Shown here: positions 1 to 6,355 of the stretch, piece by piece
How positions within the stretch are numbered: the stretch's first letter is position 1
How the letters are laid out: each line of letters starts with the position of its first letter
Assembly: GCA_017551905.1 (NCBI GenBank)
Contig: JAFZKK010000023.1
Coordinates: 1 to 34,532 of the forward strand
DNA: 34,532 bases
Source of the DNA: Salinivirgaceae bacterium
GTDB taxonomy: Bacteria > Bacteroidota > Bacteroidia > Bacteroidales > SZUA-534
Direction: 5' to 3'
Notes under the pieces: generated by a model
Databases searched by the model: none
Told to the model about the DNA's origin: nothing
What the model saw: only the letters and a program-made list of their open reading frames with translations
Made by a program: the position numbers and the translations under genes

Positions 1-732
1 GACGCCATTCACGGCGACCTTGGAATGATTCAAGACAACGATGTTGTGATGCTTCTGTCGCGGAGTGGAAGCACGCCCGAAATAAAAGTGCTGGTGCCGA
101 TTCTCAAAATTCGCCGCAACAAGATGATTGCCATGGTGAGCGACACGCAATCGTATCTGGCGCAACAAGCCGATATTGTGATAAACGCCTTTGCCGCTCA
201 CGAGGCTTGCCCCAACAATCTGGCGCCTACATCGAGCACCACTGCGCAACTTGTCATGGGCGACGCACTGGCTGTGGCCTTGCTTGAATGCCGAGGCTTC
301 ACTCCCGCCGATTTTGCCAAATATCACCCAGGCGGCGCACTCGGCAAAAAACTGTATATGCGCGTCAGCGATTTGTATGTCAACAACGAAAAACCTCAGG
401 TTCAGGCAAATGACAATATCAAACGGGTGATTATGGAGATGACCTCGAAGCGTTTGGGCGCCACCGTCGTGCTCGACAGCAACGGCAATTTGCTCGGCAT
501 CATCACCGACGGCGACCTGCGGCGCATGCTTGTCTCGGAGCGCGACATAAACAACCTGACAGCCCAGGACATCATGTCGAAAAAACCGAAAACCATTGAC
601 GAGAACGAAATGGCCGTGAACGCTTTCCACCTAATGGAACAGAACCACATTACGCAACTTGTTGTGTTACAAGACGGAAAGTATGCCGGCATAATTCACA
701 TTCACGACATACTGCAAGAAGGTATTGTTTAA
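1..732 (+). CDS. kdsD: Arabinose-5-phosphate isomerase, 5'-truncated by window edge
   Basis: KpsF/KdsD family: converts ribulose-5-phosphate to arabinose-5-phosphate, the first committed step toward Kdo of lipopolysaccharide, in the cytoplasm. The frame is open from base 1, so the gene starts outside the window. 243 residues are visible against about 320 in the family, so roughly 80 N-terminal residues are missing. The visible part holds the end of the SIS sugar-isomerase domain (AIHGDLGM at 2-9, SRSGSTPE at 19-26, KYHPGGALGKK at 107-117) followed by two CBS domains (about 118-180 and 190-243, the second with DIMSKKP and the end IHIHDILQEG). The CBS pair is the usual KdsD architecture. The start at base 25 suggested by an internal ATG is not the real one, because homology continues upstream of it. 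A KdsD paralogue with another sugar role (GutQ-like) cannot be excluded. Confidence 0.93.
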   Translation, partial: DAIHGDLGMIQDNDVVMLLSRSGSTPEIKVLVPILKIRRNKMIAMVSDTQSYLAQQADIVINAFAAHEACPNNLAPTSSTTAQLVMGDALAVALLECRGFTPADFAKYHPGGALGKKLYMRVSDLYVNNEKPQVQANDNIKRVIMEMTSKRLGATVVLDSNGNLLGIITDGDLRRMLVSERDINNLTAQDIMSKKPKTIDENEMAVNAFHLMEQNHITQLVVLQDGKYAGIIHIHDILQEGIV

Positions 733-761
733 TAGGCATAAGTTGAATGACGAAAAACGAT

Positions 762-780
762 GACGATAACTAAGACGAAA
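762..780 (+). repeat. Short dispersed intergenic repeat, copy 1
   Basis: A 19-base string (GACGATAACTAAGACGAAA) 30 bases after the kdsD stop. The same 19 bases occur right after the second phosphatase gene (29224-29242), and a close variant lies after the first (26823-26841). All three lie in 3' flanks. Function unknown. Confidence 0.6.
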
Positions 781-835
781 TCATTTCAACTAAAAATTAA
801 GCCAAAATACCACTATAATAATCAATTGTAAAGAA

Positions 836-843
836 TACTTTTG
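836..843 (+). promoter_or_regulatory. Bacteroidota -7 box for the oxoamine synthase gene
   Basis: TACTTTTG fits the Bacteroidota -7 consensus TAnnTTTG and lies 33 bases before the ATG at 877. No TTTG is seen at the expected -33 distance, so only half of the promoter is supported. Confidence 0.5.
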
Positions 844-876
844 CGGCAATTTAGAAACATCTAAAACTTTATATAA

Positions 877-2142
877 ATGGATATTTTTGAAAGAATAGAG
901 GAATCGTCGGGCGGTCCGTTGGGACAGTACCGCGAGCAAGTTGAAGGCTACTACTCGTTTCCGAAGCTGGAAGGCGAGATTGGCCCGCACATGCGTTTTC
1001 AGGGCAAAGATGTGTTGTGCTGGAGTTTGAACAACTATCTGGGCCTGGCCAACCACCCCGAAATCCGCAAGATTGACGGCGAGGCAGCCGTTCGCTGGGG
1101 TTTGGCTTACCCAATGGGCAGCCGTATGCTCACCGGCAACTCTGACCTTCACGAGAAGTTCGAGCATATGCTTGCAAAATTCGAGAAGAAAGAGGCCGCG
1201 TTCTTGTTCAACTTTGGTTATCAGGGAATTGTGTCGGCTATCGACTCTCTGCTGAGCCGCCACGACATAATTGTGTTCGACGCCGAGTGCCACGCCTGCC
1301 TGATGGACGGCAAGCGTCTGCACCAAGGCAAGGCCTACTCGTACAAGCACAACGACATTGAGAGCTGCGAGAAGAAACTGAAAGTGGCTTGCAAAGAGGC
1401 TGAGGAGCAAGGCGGTGGCGTGCTTCTCATCACCGAGGGCGTTTACGGTATGACCGGCGCGCTTGGAATCCTCGACAAGATTGCCGCACTGAAAAAGAAA
1501 TACAAATTCCGCATTATGATTGACGACGCCCACGGCTTTGGCGTAATGGGTCCTCACGGACGCGGCACATCGGAGCACTTCGGCGTTATGGACGACATCG
1601 ACATCTACATTGGCGCTTACGCAAAATCGATGGCAATCATCGGCGGTTTCATCGCTTCGAAAAAGTCGGTTATCGACTACCTGCGCTACAATATGCGCTC
1701 ACAGATTTATGCAAAGGCTCTGCCAATGCCGATTGTCGAGGGTTGCATCAAGCGTTTGGAGATTATCGACAGCCCCGAGGGCGACGAACTGCGCAACAAA
1801 CTGTGGACCATCACCCGCCGCTTGCAGGACGGTTTCCGCAATCTTGGTTTCGACATCGGTCCGGCCGAGGCGTGCGTTTCGCCGGTTCACATCAAGGGCG
1901 GCCCGGAGCAAGCATCGGCAATGGCCTACGACTTGCGCGAGAACTACAAGATTTTCTGCTCGATTGTGGTTTACCCCGTAATCCCGCCGGGAATGGTAAT
2001 CTTCCGCATCATTTCGACCGCCGCTCACTCAATCGAGGACGTCGATTACACGCTGAACGCCTTCAAGGAAATCAAAGAGAAACTCGACAAGGGTTACTAC
2101 GACAACAGCGGAATCCAGGCAAACGCAAGTCTGATGGACTAA
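877..2142 (+). CDS. Alpha-oxoamine synthase (serine palmitoyltransferase / cysteate acyltransferase type)
   Basis: 421 residues, fold-type I PLP enzyme of the KBL/BioF/SPT family, which condenses an amino acid with an acyl thioester with loss of CO2. Visible marks: LNNYLGLANHPE at 51-62, GSRMLTG at 81-87, the PLP-binding DDAHGFG at 216-222 and the Schiff-base lysine K250 in AYAKSM followed by GGF. In Bacteroidota these enzymes supply 3-ketosphinganine for sphingolipids or the capnine base of sulfonolipids. This one begins with a conserved-looking MDIFERI/GPLGQY segment, unlike the shorter Bacteroides SPT I know, so the amino-acid substrate (serine or cysteate) is open. BioF and Kbl are less likely because no biotin or threonine genes are nearby. 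Own -7 box upstream, strong terminator downstream: a monocistronic unit. Confidence 0.85.
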   Translation: MDIFERIEESSGGPLGQYREQVEGYYSFPKLEGEIGPHMRFQGKDVLCWSLNNYLGLANHPEIRKIDGEAAVRWGLAYPMGSRMLTGNSDLHEKFEHMLAKFEKKEAAFLFNFGYQGIVSAIDSLLSRHDIIVFDAECHACLMDGKRLHQGKAYSYKHNDIESCEKKLKVACKEAEEQGGGVLLITEGVYGMTGALGILDKIAALKKKYKFRIMIDDAHGFGVMGPHGRGTSEHFGVMDDIDIYIGAYAKSMAIIGGFIASKKSVIDYLRYNMRSQIYAKALPMPIVEGCIKRLEIIDSPEGDELRNKLWTITRRLQDGFRNLGFDIGPAEACVSPVHIKGGPEQASAMAYDLRENYKIFCSIVVYPVIPPGMVIFRIISTAAHSIEDVDYTLNAFKEIKEKLDKGYYDNSGIQANASLMD

Positions 2143-2162
2143 CGCTGATTGGCGATATTTTC

Positions 2163-2194
2163 AAAGCCGTGCTCGTTTGGGCGCGGCTTTTTTT
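2163..2194 (+). terminator. Intrinsic terminator after the oxoamine synthase gene
   Basis: Ten-pair stem AAAGCCGTGC / GCGCGGCTTT (one G-T pair), 8-base loop, then a run of T, 21 bases after the stop. The next gene is convergent (ends at 2211); on the other strand the A-rich 5' side gives only a few T, so it may work weakly in both directions. Confidence 0.85.
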
Positions 2195-2210
2195 ATTTAG
2201 GATTTAGGAG

Positions 2211-2654
2211 TTATGATTTTTGATTCCCGATTATCCGCATCGCTTCCGCGATAATTTCGGCGTGGTCGAAGGCTAAGGGCGGCAATTGGTTGATTGGAAA
2301 CCAACGCAAGGTTTTGGCATCGTCGGCGGCAATGGCGGCTGACGGATTTTCACAGACGCCCCAATAGGCAATGGTTATGGTGTGCCCGCGCGGGTCGCGG
2401 CCGGGCTTGCCAAAGGCGCGGAACTGATGCAACTCAATATCTGTGAGACTCGTTTCTTCGCGCAACTCGCGGGCGGCAGCGTGGTCAAGGTCTTCGTTCT
2501 CATCGACAAAACCGCCGGGCAGTGCCCAACAGCCGGCAAAGGGATTGTTCAGGCGTTCTATTAGCAAGATTTCCAAACCGTTGGCGGTGCGGTGCAAAAC
2601 AACCATATCGGCTGTAACGGCAGGGCGAGGATATTGATAAGTGAAACTACCCAT
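2211..2654 (-). CDS. Nudix hydrolase
   Basis: 147 residues. A complete Nudix box lies at about 48-70: G48, E54, R62-E63-L64 and E66-E67, the metal-binding REL.EE core, with serine instead of glycine near its end (a common variation). The N-terminus (YPRPAVTADMVVL) and PGGFVDENED resemble the COG1051 ADP-ribose pyrophosphatase/NrtR-N group, which hydrolyses nucleoside diphosphates linked to another moiety; the substrate cannot be read from the sequence. There is no C-terminal winged helix, so it is not a full NrtR regulator. It is the last gene of a leftward set: the 31-residue membrane peptide ends 7 bases upstream, and the NlpC/P60 gene precedes that. Convergent with the oxoamine synthase gene. 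Confidence 0.9.
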   Translation of the reverse strand: MGSFTYQYPRPAVTADMVVLHRTANGLEILLIERLNNPFAGCWALPGGFVDENEDLDHAAARELREETSLTDIELHQFRAFGKPGRDPRGHTITIAYWGVCENPSAAIAADDAKTLRWFPINQLPPLAFDHAEIIAEAMRIIGNQKS

Positions 2655-2661
2655 AAATCAG

Positions 2662-2757
2662 TTACTTATCTTCCATTTTGTGTTTGGAATAAAAGAAAAG
2701 TGCCACAACAATAATTATGAGCACCAAAGCCACTTTAACTGTCAACGAGTAGGTCAT
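2662..2757 (-). CDS. 31-residue single-helix membrane peptide
   Basis: A short reading frame filling the gap between the NlpC/P60 gene (stop 14 bases upstream) and the Nudix gene (start 7 bases downstream), same strand. It reads MTYSLTVKVALVLI, then IIVVALFF, then YSKHKMEDK: a short polar N-terminus, one hydrophobic helix (about 6-22) and a charged, lysine-rich tail, so the tail is probably cytoplasmic. Tight spacing on both sides and the clean membrane-helix pattern argue that it is real. I see no clear ribosome-binding site, which is normal in this phylum. I do not recognise the family and assign no function. Confidence 0.55.
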   Translation of the reverse strand: MTYSLTVKVALVLIIIVVALFFYSKHKMEDK

Positions 2758-2771
2758 AAGGCCGTTAAGAA

Positions 2772-3557
2772 TCAATCGTTTATGATTCTATTTACAAGTC
2801 TGAGCTTATGGGTGTACTTGTTTATCTCTTTGTTGAATATGCCCTGGTGGTCGACAAGGTCGACACGGACACGACCGTATGAGGCATGAACTATCTGCCC
2901 GCCCTCAACAATCATTCCCACATGGATAATGTTGCCGTCTTCGTTGTCGAAAAAGGCGAGGTCGCAAGGCTGGGCTTCACCGATAAACGGCACGGGTATG
3001 CCGACAATGGCTTGCTGCGAAGCGTTGCGCGGAAGATTGACACCAACAGTGCTGAACAACACCTGAGTAAGGCCCGAACAGTCGATGCCTAGCATGGTTT
3101 TTCCACCCCAAAGATAAGGCGAACCCACAAAGGCGTCGGCAAGCGATGTGATGGCAAGGCGCTTATTGCTTATGGCTTGATAATCAGAATAATGCGAATA
3201 CAGATGCTGGCCAACCTCGATATTGAAGTTTGGTCCACGACCATAAAGGATTGAGCCGGCCGGCATCGGCAGCTGCCATTGTCCGTCTACAATGACGAAA
3301 TCGAGAGGACGGTTTGACGCGCGGCGCTCCATTGACAGTAGCCGCCCAAGCTGCTCATCGGTTATCGGTTCAAGAAGTTTGTTGTTTATCCAACCCTCGG
3401 TGTTGTCGTTTTCAATTTTTATGTGGCACCATTTTTCGGTCGATTCCACTACCCAATATAACTCGCCAAAGAGAATTTGTGTCTCTAATTCAGCTGTTTC
3501 GCTTGGCTGAGTGCGAACGGGAATAAAACTTTGATTGCAAAAATATGTCTCGCTCAT
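2772..3557 (-). CDS. SH3-domain NlpC/P60 cell-wall peptidase
   Basis: 261 residues. The N-terminal half carries SH3b-like segments (RTQPSETAELETQ, then VESTEKWCHIKIE and EGWINNKLLEP). The C-terminal half is an NlpC/P60 (C40) papain-like domain with nucleophile C160 in GIDCSG, H212 in IIHVG and H224 in IVHASYG, a typical triad order. The family cleaves gamma-D-Glu-diamino acid bonds of peptidoglycan stem peptides. No signal peptide is seen with this start, so it may process recycled muropeptides in the cytoplasm, or the export signal is not obvious. I chose the ATG at 3557 because a -7 box at 3586-3593 lies between it and the longer alternative start at 3599. First gene of a set with the membrane peptide and Nudix genes. 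Confidence 0.88.
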   Translation of the reverse strand: MSETYFCNQSFIPVRTQPSETAELETQILFGELYWVVESTEKWCHIKIENDNTEGWINNKLLEPITDEQLGRLLSMERRASNRPLDFVIVDGQWQLPMPAGSILYGRGPNFNIEVGQHLYSHYSDYQAISNKRLAITSLADAFVGSPYLWGGKTMLGIDCSGLTQVLFSTVGVNLPRNASQQAIVGIPVPFIGEAQPCDLAFFDNEDGNIIHVGMIVEGGQIVHASYGRVRVDLVDHQGIFNKEINKYTHKLRLVNRIIND

Positions 3558-3585
3558 TTTGCGGTTATTATTTCTTATGAAGCCC

Positions 3586-3593
3586 CAAATATA
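3586..3593 (-). promoter_or_regulatory. Bacteroidota -7 box for the NlpC/P60 gene
   Basis: On the minus strand reads TATATTTG (TAnnTTTG consensus), 28 bases before the ATG at 3557. It places transcription start downstream of the alternative ATG at 3599. No convincing -33 TTTG. Confidence 0.5.
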
Positions 3594-3673
3594 AGGCATT
3601 CAAGCTAAACTTATCCGATAACGAACCCAAGATGCGACAAAAATGCAATGTATTTTTGCCTAAAAATAAATGC

Positions 3674-3701
3674 CTTACGGCGGTTCTTTTTGTTCCGTAA
3701 G
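3674..3701 (-). terminator. Possible terminator hairpin after prs
   Basis: CTTACGG / CCGTAAG, 7-pair stem with 14-base loop, 19-46 bases after the prs stop. On the minus strand it is followed by a T-rich but interrupted stretch (GCATTTATTTTTAGG). Weak candidate. Confidence 0.35.
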
Positions 3702-3719
3702 AAACAAAAACTATATCTA

Positions 3720-4655
3720 TCAGAAGATAAAGTTCGAACTGATTGACCGCTCCTGATAAACGCTCTTGATGGTGTTGGCGAACAGGTCAGCAACCGACAG
3801 AACGGTTATCTTACTGCATTCCTGCTTCAAAGGAATGGTGTCGGTGGTGATGACTTCGGTGATTGGCGAATCCATCAGGCGCTCGTAGGCCGGGCCCGAA
3901 AGAATTGGGTGTGTGGCCATCACGCGAACGCTGCTTGCGCCTTGGTCCATAATCACTTGTGCGGCTTTGGTGATGGTGCCGGCGGTGTCAATCATATCGT
4001 CGATGATGACAACGTTGCGGTCTTTAACATCGCCGATGATGCGCAACTCGTCAACCACGTTGGCTTTTGCGCGGTGCTTGTGACCGATGGCCATCGGGGC
4101 GTTCAGGTATTGAGCGTATGCGTTGGCGCGTTTCGAACCGCCCATATCCGGTGCCGCAATTGTCAGGTCTTTAATGTTTTGGCTGCGCAGGTACGGCACA
4201 AAAATCGATGATGCGTACAAGTGGTCGACCGGCAGGTTGAAGAAGCCCTGAATCTGGTCGGCGTGCAAATCCATTGTGATGACGCGCGACACACCGGCGG
4301 CAGTGAGCAAGTCGGCAACCAATTTCGCGCCTATCGACACGCGCGGACGGTCTTTACGGTCCTGACGAGCGAATCCGAAATATGGCATCACTGCGATAAT
4401 CTTGTAGGCCGAAGCGCGTTTGGCGGCATCAATCATCATCAACAGCTCAAGCAAGTTGTCGCTCGGCTGGAATGTCGATTGGATGATGAAAAGATTTGAG
4501 CCGCGGACGGTTTCTTCGTACGATGTGGCAAATTCGCCGTCGGCAAAGTGCTGAACCAAAGAACGGCCTAAGGTTATACCATAACTGTCGGCGATTTTCT
4601 CAGCAAGATAGCGCGTTGCGGTTCCTGAAAACAATTTTATTGGCGCGGATAACAT
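3720..4655 (-). CDS. prs: Ribose-phosphate pyrophosphokinase (PRPP synthetase)
   Basis: 311 residues, the usual length. Makes PRPP from ribose-5-phosphate and ATP for purine, pyrimidine, NAD, histidine and tryptophan synthesis in the cytoplasm. Marks: FSGTATRYLAEK near the N-terminus (substrate region), FARQDRKDRPRVSIGAK at 95-111 (ATP flexible region), DLHADQIQGFF at 129-139 (divalent metal/ribose-5-phosphate signature) and the PRPP loop VVIIDDMIDTAGT at 215-227. All are intact, so a class I enzyme is expected. It sits alone: the upstream engB gene ends 178 bases away and a -7 box lies 44 bases before the start, so it probably has its own promoter. Confidence 0.97.
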   Translation of the reverse strand: MLSAPIKLFSGTATRYLAEKIADSYGITLGRSLVQHFADGEFATSYEETVRGSNLFIIQSTFQPSDNLLELLMMIDAAKRASAYKIIAVMPYFGFARQDRKDRPRVSIGAKLVADLLTAAGVSRVITMDLHADQIQGFFNLPVDHLYASSIFVPYLRSQNIKDLTIAAPDMGGSKRANAYAQYLNAPMAIGHKHRAKANVVDELRIIGDVKDRNVVIIDDMIDTAGTITKAAQVIMDQGASSVRVMATHPILSGPAYERLMDSPITEVITTDTIPLKQECSKITVLSVADLFANTIKSVYQERSISSNFIF

Positions 4656-4698
4656 AAATAATTGATTTTCAAAAAATTATTTTTAAAATCATCACCCA

Positions 4699-4706
4699 CA
4701 AAATTA
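4699..4706 (-). promoter_or_regulatory. Bacteroidota -7 box for prs
   Basis: Minus strand reads TAATTTTG (TAnnTTTG), 44 bases before the prs ATG. No -33 TTTG at the expected distance. Confidence 0.45.
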
Positions 4707-4798
4707 TAAATAATTTGCATTGCTGTCAGTTTTTTCCGAAACATTGTGACCAAAATATCAACAAATGGTTAAGTGGTTGATAGAAAATAAATTGGTAG

Positions 4799-4818
4799 AG
4801 ACGGTGTGTACACCGTCT
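4799..4818. repeat. Near-perfect palindrome between engB and prs
   Basis: AGACGGTGT-GT-ACACCGTCT: nine pairs around a two-base centre (eight pairs with a TGTA tetraloop as RNA). It lies 16 bases after the engB stop, in the engB-prs gap. It may act as the engB terminator/3' end, though no good T run follows (CTACCAATTTATTTT on the minus strand), or be one copy of a genome-wide GTAGAGAC-type palindromic repeat. No second copy is in the window. Confidence 0.6.
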
Positions 4819-4833
4819 AAATTACGCATTCAA

Positions 4834-5430
4834 TTATTCCACCTTGTTGGCGTTGTCGATAAAATCCAAAATCTCGTCGCGGCCCACGTGTTTTTCCGAC
4901 GATGTGATGAAGCACGGCGGCAACTCTTCCCAATCTTCGAGCAATTGCTGTTTGTAAATATCTGTGTTCTTGATTAATGCGGTTTTTGAGAGCTTGTCGG
5001 CCTTGGTGAAAACGATGGCGATGGGAATGCCTTGCTCGCCGGCCCAACGGATGAACTCGATGTCGATGGCAAGCGGGTTGTGGCGGCTGTCGACAAGGAT
5101 GAACAGGCAGTAAAGGTTCTCGCGGTTGCGGATGTAGTCGCCGATGAACGACTGCCACGTGCGGCGCTCGCTGCGGGCCGATTTGGCGTAGCCATATCCC
5201 GGAAGGTCGACCAAATACCAATTCTTATTGATAATGAAGTGGTTGATAGTCTGCGTTTTGCCCGGCTGACTCGACACTTTGGCAAGTTTCTGGTTGTTGG
5301 TCAGCATATTGATGAGCGAGCTCTTGCCCACATTCGACCGCCCAATGAATGCGTACTCGGGCATCGTCGGGGGCGGGCATTTCCGAAAATCGGTGTTGCT
5401 CATTACAAAATCGGCTGACTTTACTTCCAT
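4834..5430 (-). CDS. engB: Ribosome biogenesis GTPase EngB/YsxC (YihA)
   Basis: 198 residues, typical for the family. TRAFAC GTPase needed for assembly of the large ribosomal subunit; cytoplasmic. G motifs in order: G1 GRSNVGKS at 30-37, G2 region QPGKTQT at 55-61, G3 DLPGYG at 75-80, G4 TKAD at 142-145 and G5 TSSEK near 176-180. The start ([15 protein letters not shown]) matches the usual N-terminus, so the ATG at 5430 is preferred over the internal one at 5403. I see no TAnnTTTG box in the 167-base upstream gap, which is low-complexity AT-rich DNA; transcription may come from further upstream. Followed by the 20-base palindrome at 4799-4818. Confidence 0.97.
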   Translation of the reverse strand: MEVKSADFVMSNTDFRKCPPPTMPEYAFIGRSNVGKSSLINMLTNNQKLAKVSSQPGKTQTINHFIINKNWYLVDLPGYGYAKSARSERRTWQSFIGDYIRNRENLYCLFILVDSRHNPLAIDIEFIRWAGEQGIPIAIVFTKADKLSKTALIKNTDIYKQQLLEDWEELPPCFITSSEKHVGRDEILDFIDNANKVE

Positions 5431-5450
5431 TGGTTTAATTGGTTAATCGG

Positions 5451-5529
5451 TAAGAGTTTAGAGTTTAGTTTTAAGTTTTCGAAGTTCTAAGTTTAAAGTT
5501 TATTTGACTACAGACAACAGACGTCAGAC
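5451..5529. repeat. Low-complexity intergenic stretch
   Basis: Irregular reiterations of AGTTTA/AAGTTT (5451-5505) run into CAGAC-type reiterations (CTACAGACAACAGACGTCAGACC, interrupted, 5506-5529). It fills the gap between engB and the GIN-domain gene. No reading frame, promoter box or hairpin was found in it. Confidence 0.5.
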
Positions 5530-5597
5530 CTAAAAACCAAACTTGCCACTTGTACATTGTCACTTATAACTTATGCCTTTTGCCTTATGGCTCTTAA

Positions 5598-6260
5598 TCA
5601 CTCCTCCTCCGGTTTTATCTCGCCTTTCGAGCTTTCTTTTTTCTCGATTTTCGGCGAGCCAGTGTAGATGATGCTTGCTTTTTCGGCTATATCAGCCACA
5701 ATTTTCTCCGACACTTTCGGACGGGCGATACCAGCTTTCATATCGGCGTAAAAAATGTTGCAATCCAGCTCATCGGCAGCATACGAACCACCTGTTGATG
5801 TCTTGAGCTGAACGACGCGTGATTTCCATGTGAGCCTGACAAAACCGCCGCGAACCACCAAAACATTTATTGAGTCGCATTCAACAAGCAAGTCGAGCTC
5901 ACTGCCGGCACCGGCCTCAAGATGCAGAGTGTCAGCTTTGATGGCGCCACTTGTGAAACATTTTGCGTTGCCACCCAACTCAATGGCGTCCAACTTTGGG
6001 CAACCGACAGTCACCACCACGTTGCTCTGGCGCGTAACAGCCTCAGCATTAATGCGTAACTGTCCGTCAACCACTTTGTAAGTAACATTATCTGTTTTCC
6101 CAGCATTAACCGTAACACTCTGTGGCTGACCATATTTGACGCTCACTTCCATCTTACCGAAAACCTTTATTTTGGTGAATTCGGGCAGGTCGGTCTGCGC
6201 TGTGGCTGTGAGCGAAAACGCTATCGCCGCAAATGTCGTAATGGCTTTTATCAGTTTCAT
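5598..6260 (-). CDS. Secreted GIN-domain (DUF2807, adhesin-head-like) protein
   Basis: 220 residues. A signal peptide (MKLIKAITTFAAIAFSLTATAQ, written MKLIKAITTF + AAIAFSLTATAQ) with cleavage likely around A21/Q22 indicates export. The mature part matches the DUF2807/GIN pattern: FTKIKVFGKMEVSVKYG at the front, then short beta-strands with VTVGCPKLDAIELGGNAKC and LHLEAGAGSELDLLVEC, a right-handed beta-helix-like repeat. Members are described as putative autotransporter adhesin heads in Bacteroidota, but function is not established. The C-terminus is Glu/Lys-rich (KIEKKESSKGEIKPEEE), with no T9SS or lipoprotein signal. A -7 box lies 38 bases before the start; metY ends 95 bases upstream, so it is probably a separate unit. 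Confidence 0.78.
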   Translation of the reverse strand: MKLIKAITTFAAIAFSLTATAQTDLPEFTKIKVFGKMEVSVKYGQPQSVTVNAGKTDNVTYKVVDGQLRINAEAVTRQSNVVVTVGCPKLDAIELGGNAKCFTSGAIKADTLHLEAGAGSELDLLVECDSINVLVVRGGFVRLTWKSRVVQLKTSTGGSYAADELDCNIFYADMKAGIARPKVSEKIVADIAEKASIIYTGSPKIEKKESSKGEIKPEEE

Positions 6261-6297
6261 AATTAATGATTTATAAACGTTTCAAACCAAATAAACC

Positions 6298-6305
6298 CAA
6301 ATATA
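6298..6305 (-). promoter_or_regulatory. Bacteroidota -7 box for the GIN-domain gene
   Basis: Minus strand reads TATATTTG, 38 bases before the ATG at 6260; consensus TAnnTTTG. The -33 element is not evident. Confidence 0.45.
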
Positions 6306-6355
6306 TCCAACAAAAACCTAATGATTCGGTTTGGATTCGTTTGGTTAGCAATCAA

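Noticed and set aside
790..1578. Long minus-strand frame (262 codons) opposite the oxoamine synthase gene
   Set aside because: Antisense shadow of a clearly conserved gene; the protein has no recognisable pattern.
3558..3599. N-terminal extension of the NlpC/P60 protein
   Set aside because: The -7 box at 3586-3593 falls inside it.
4656..4833. 22-codon frame after engB, overlapping the palindrome
   Set aside because: No promoter or spacing support; the sequence is explained better as non-coding with a palindrome and the prs promoter.
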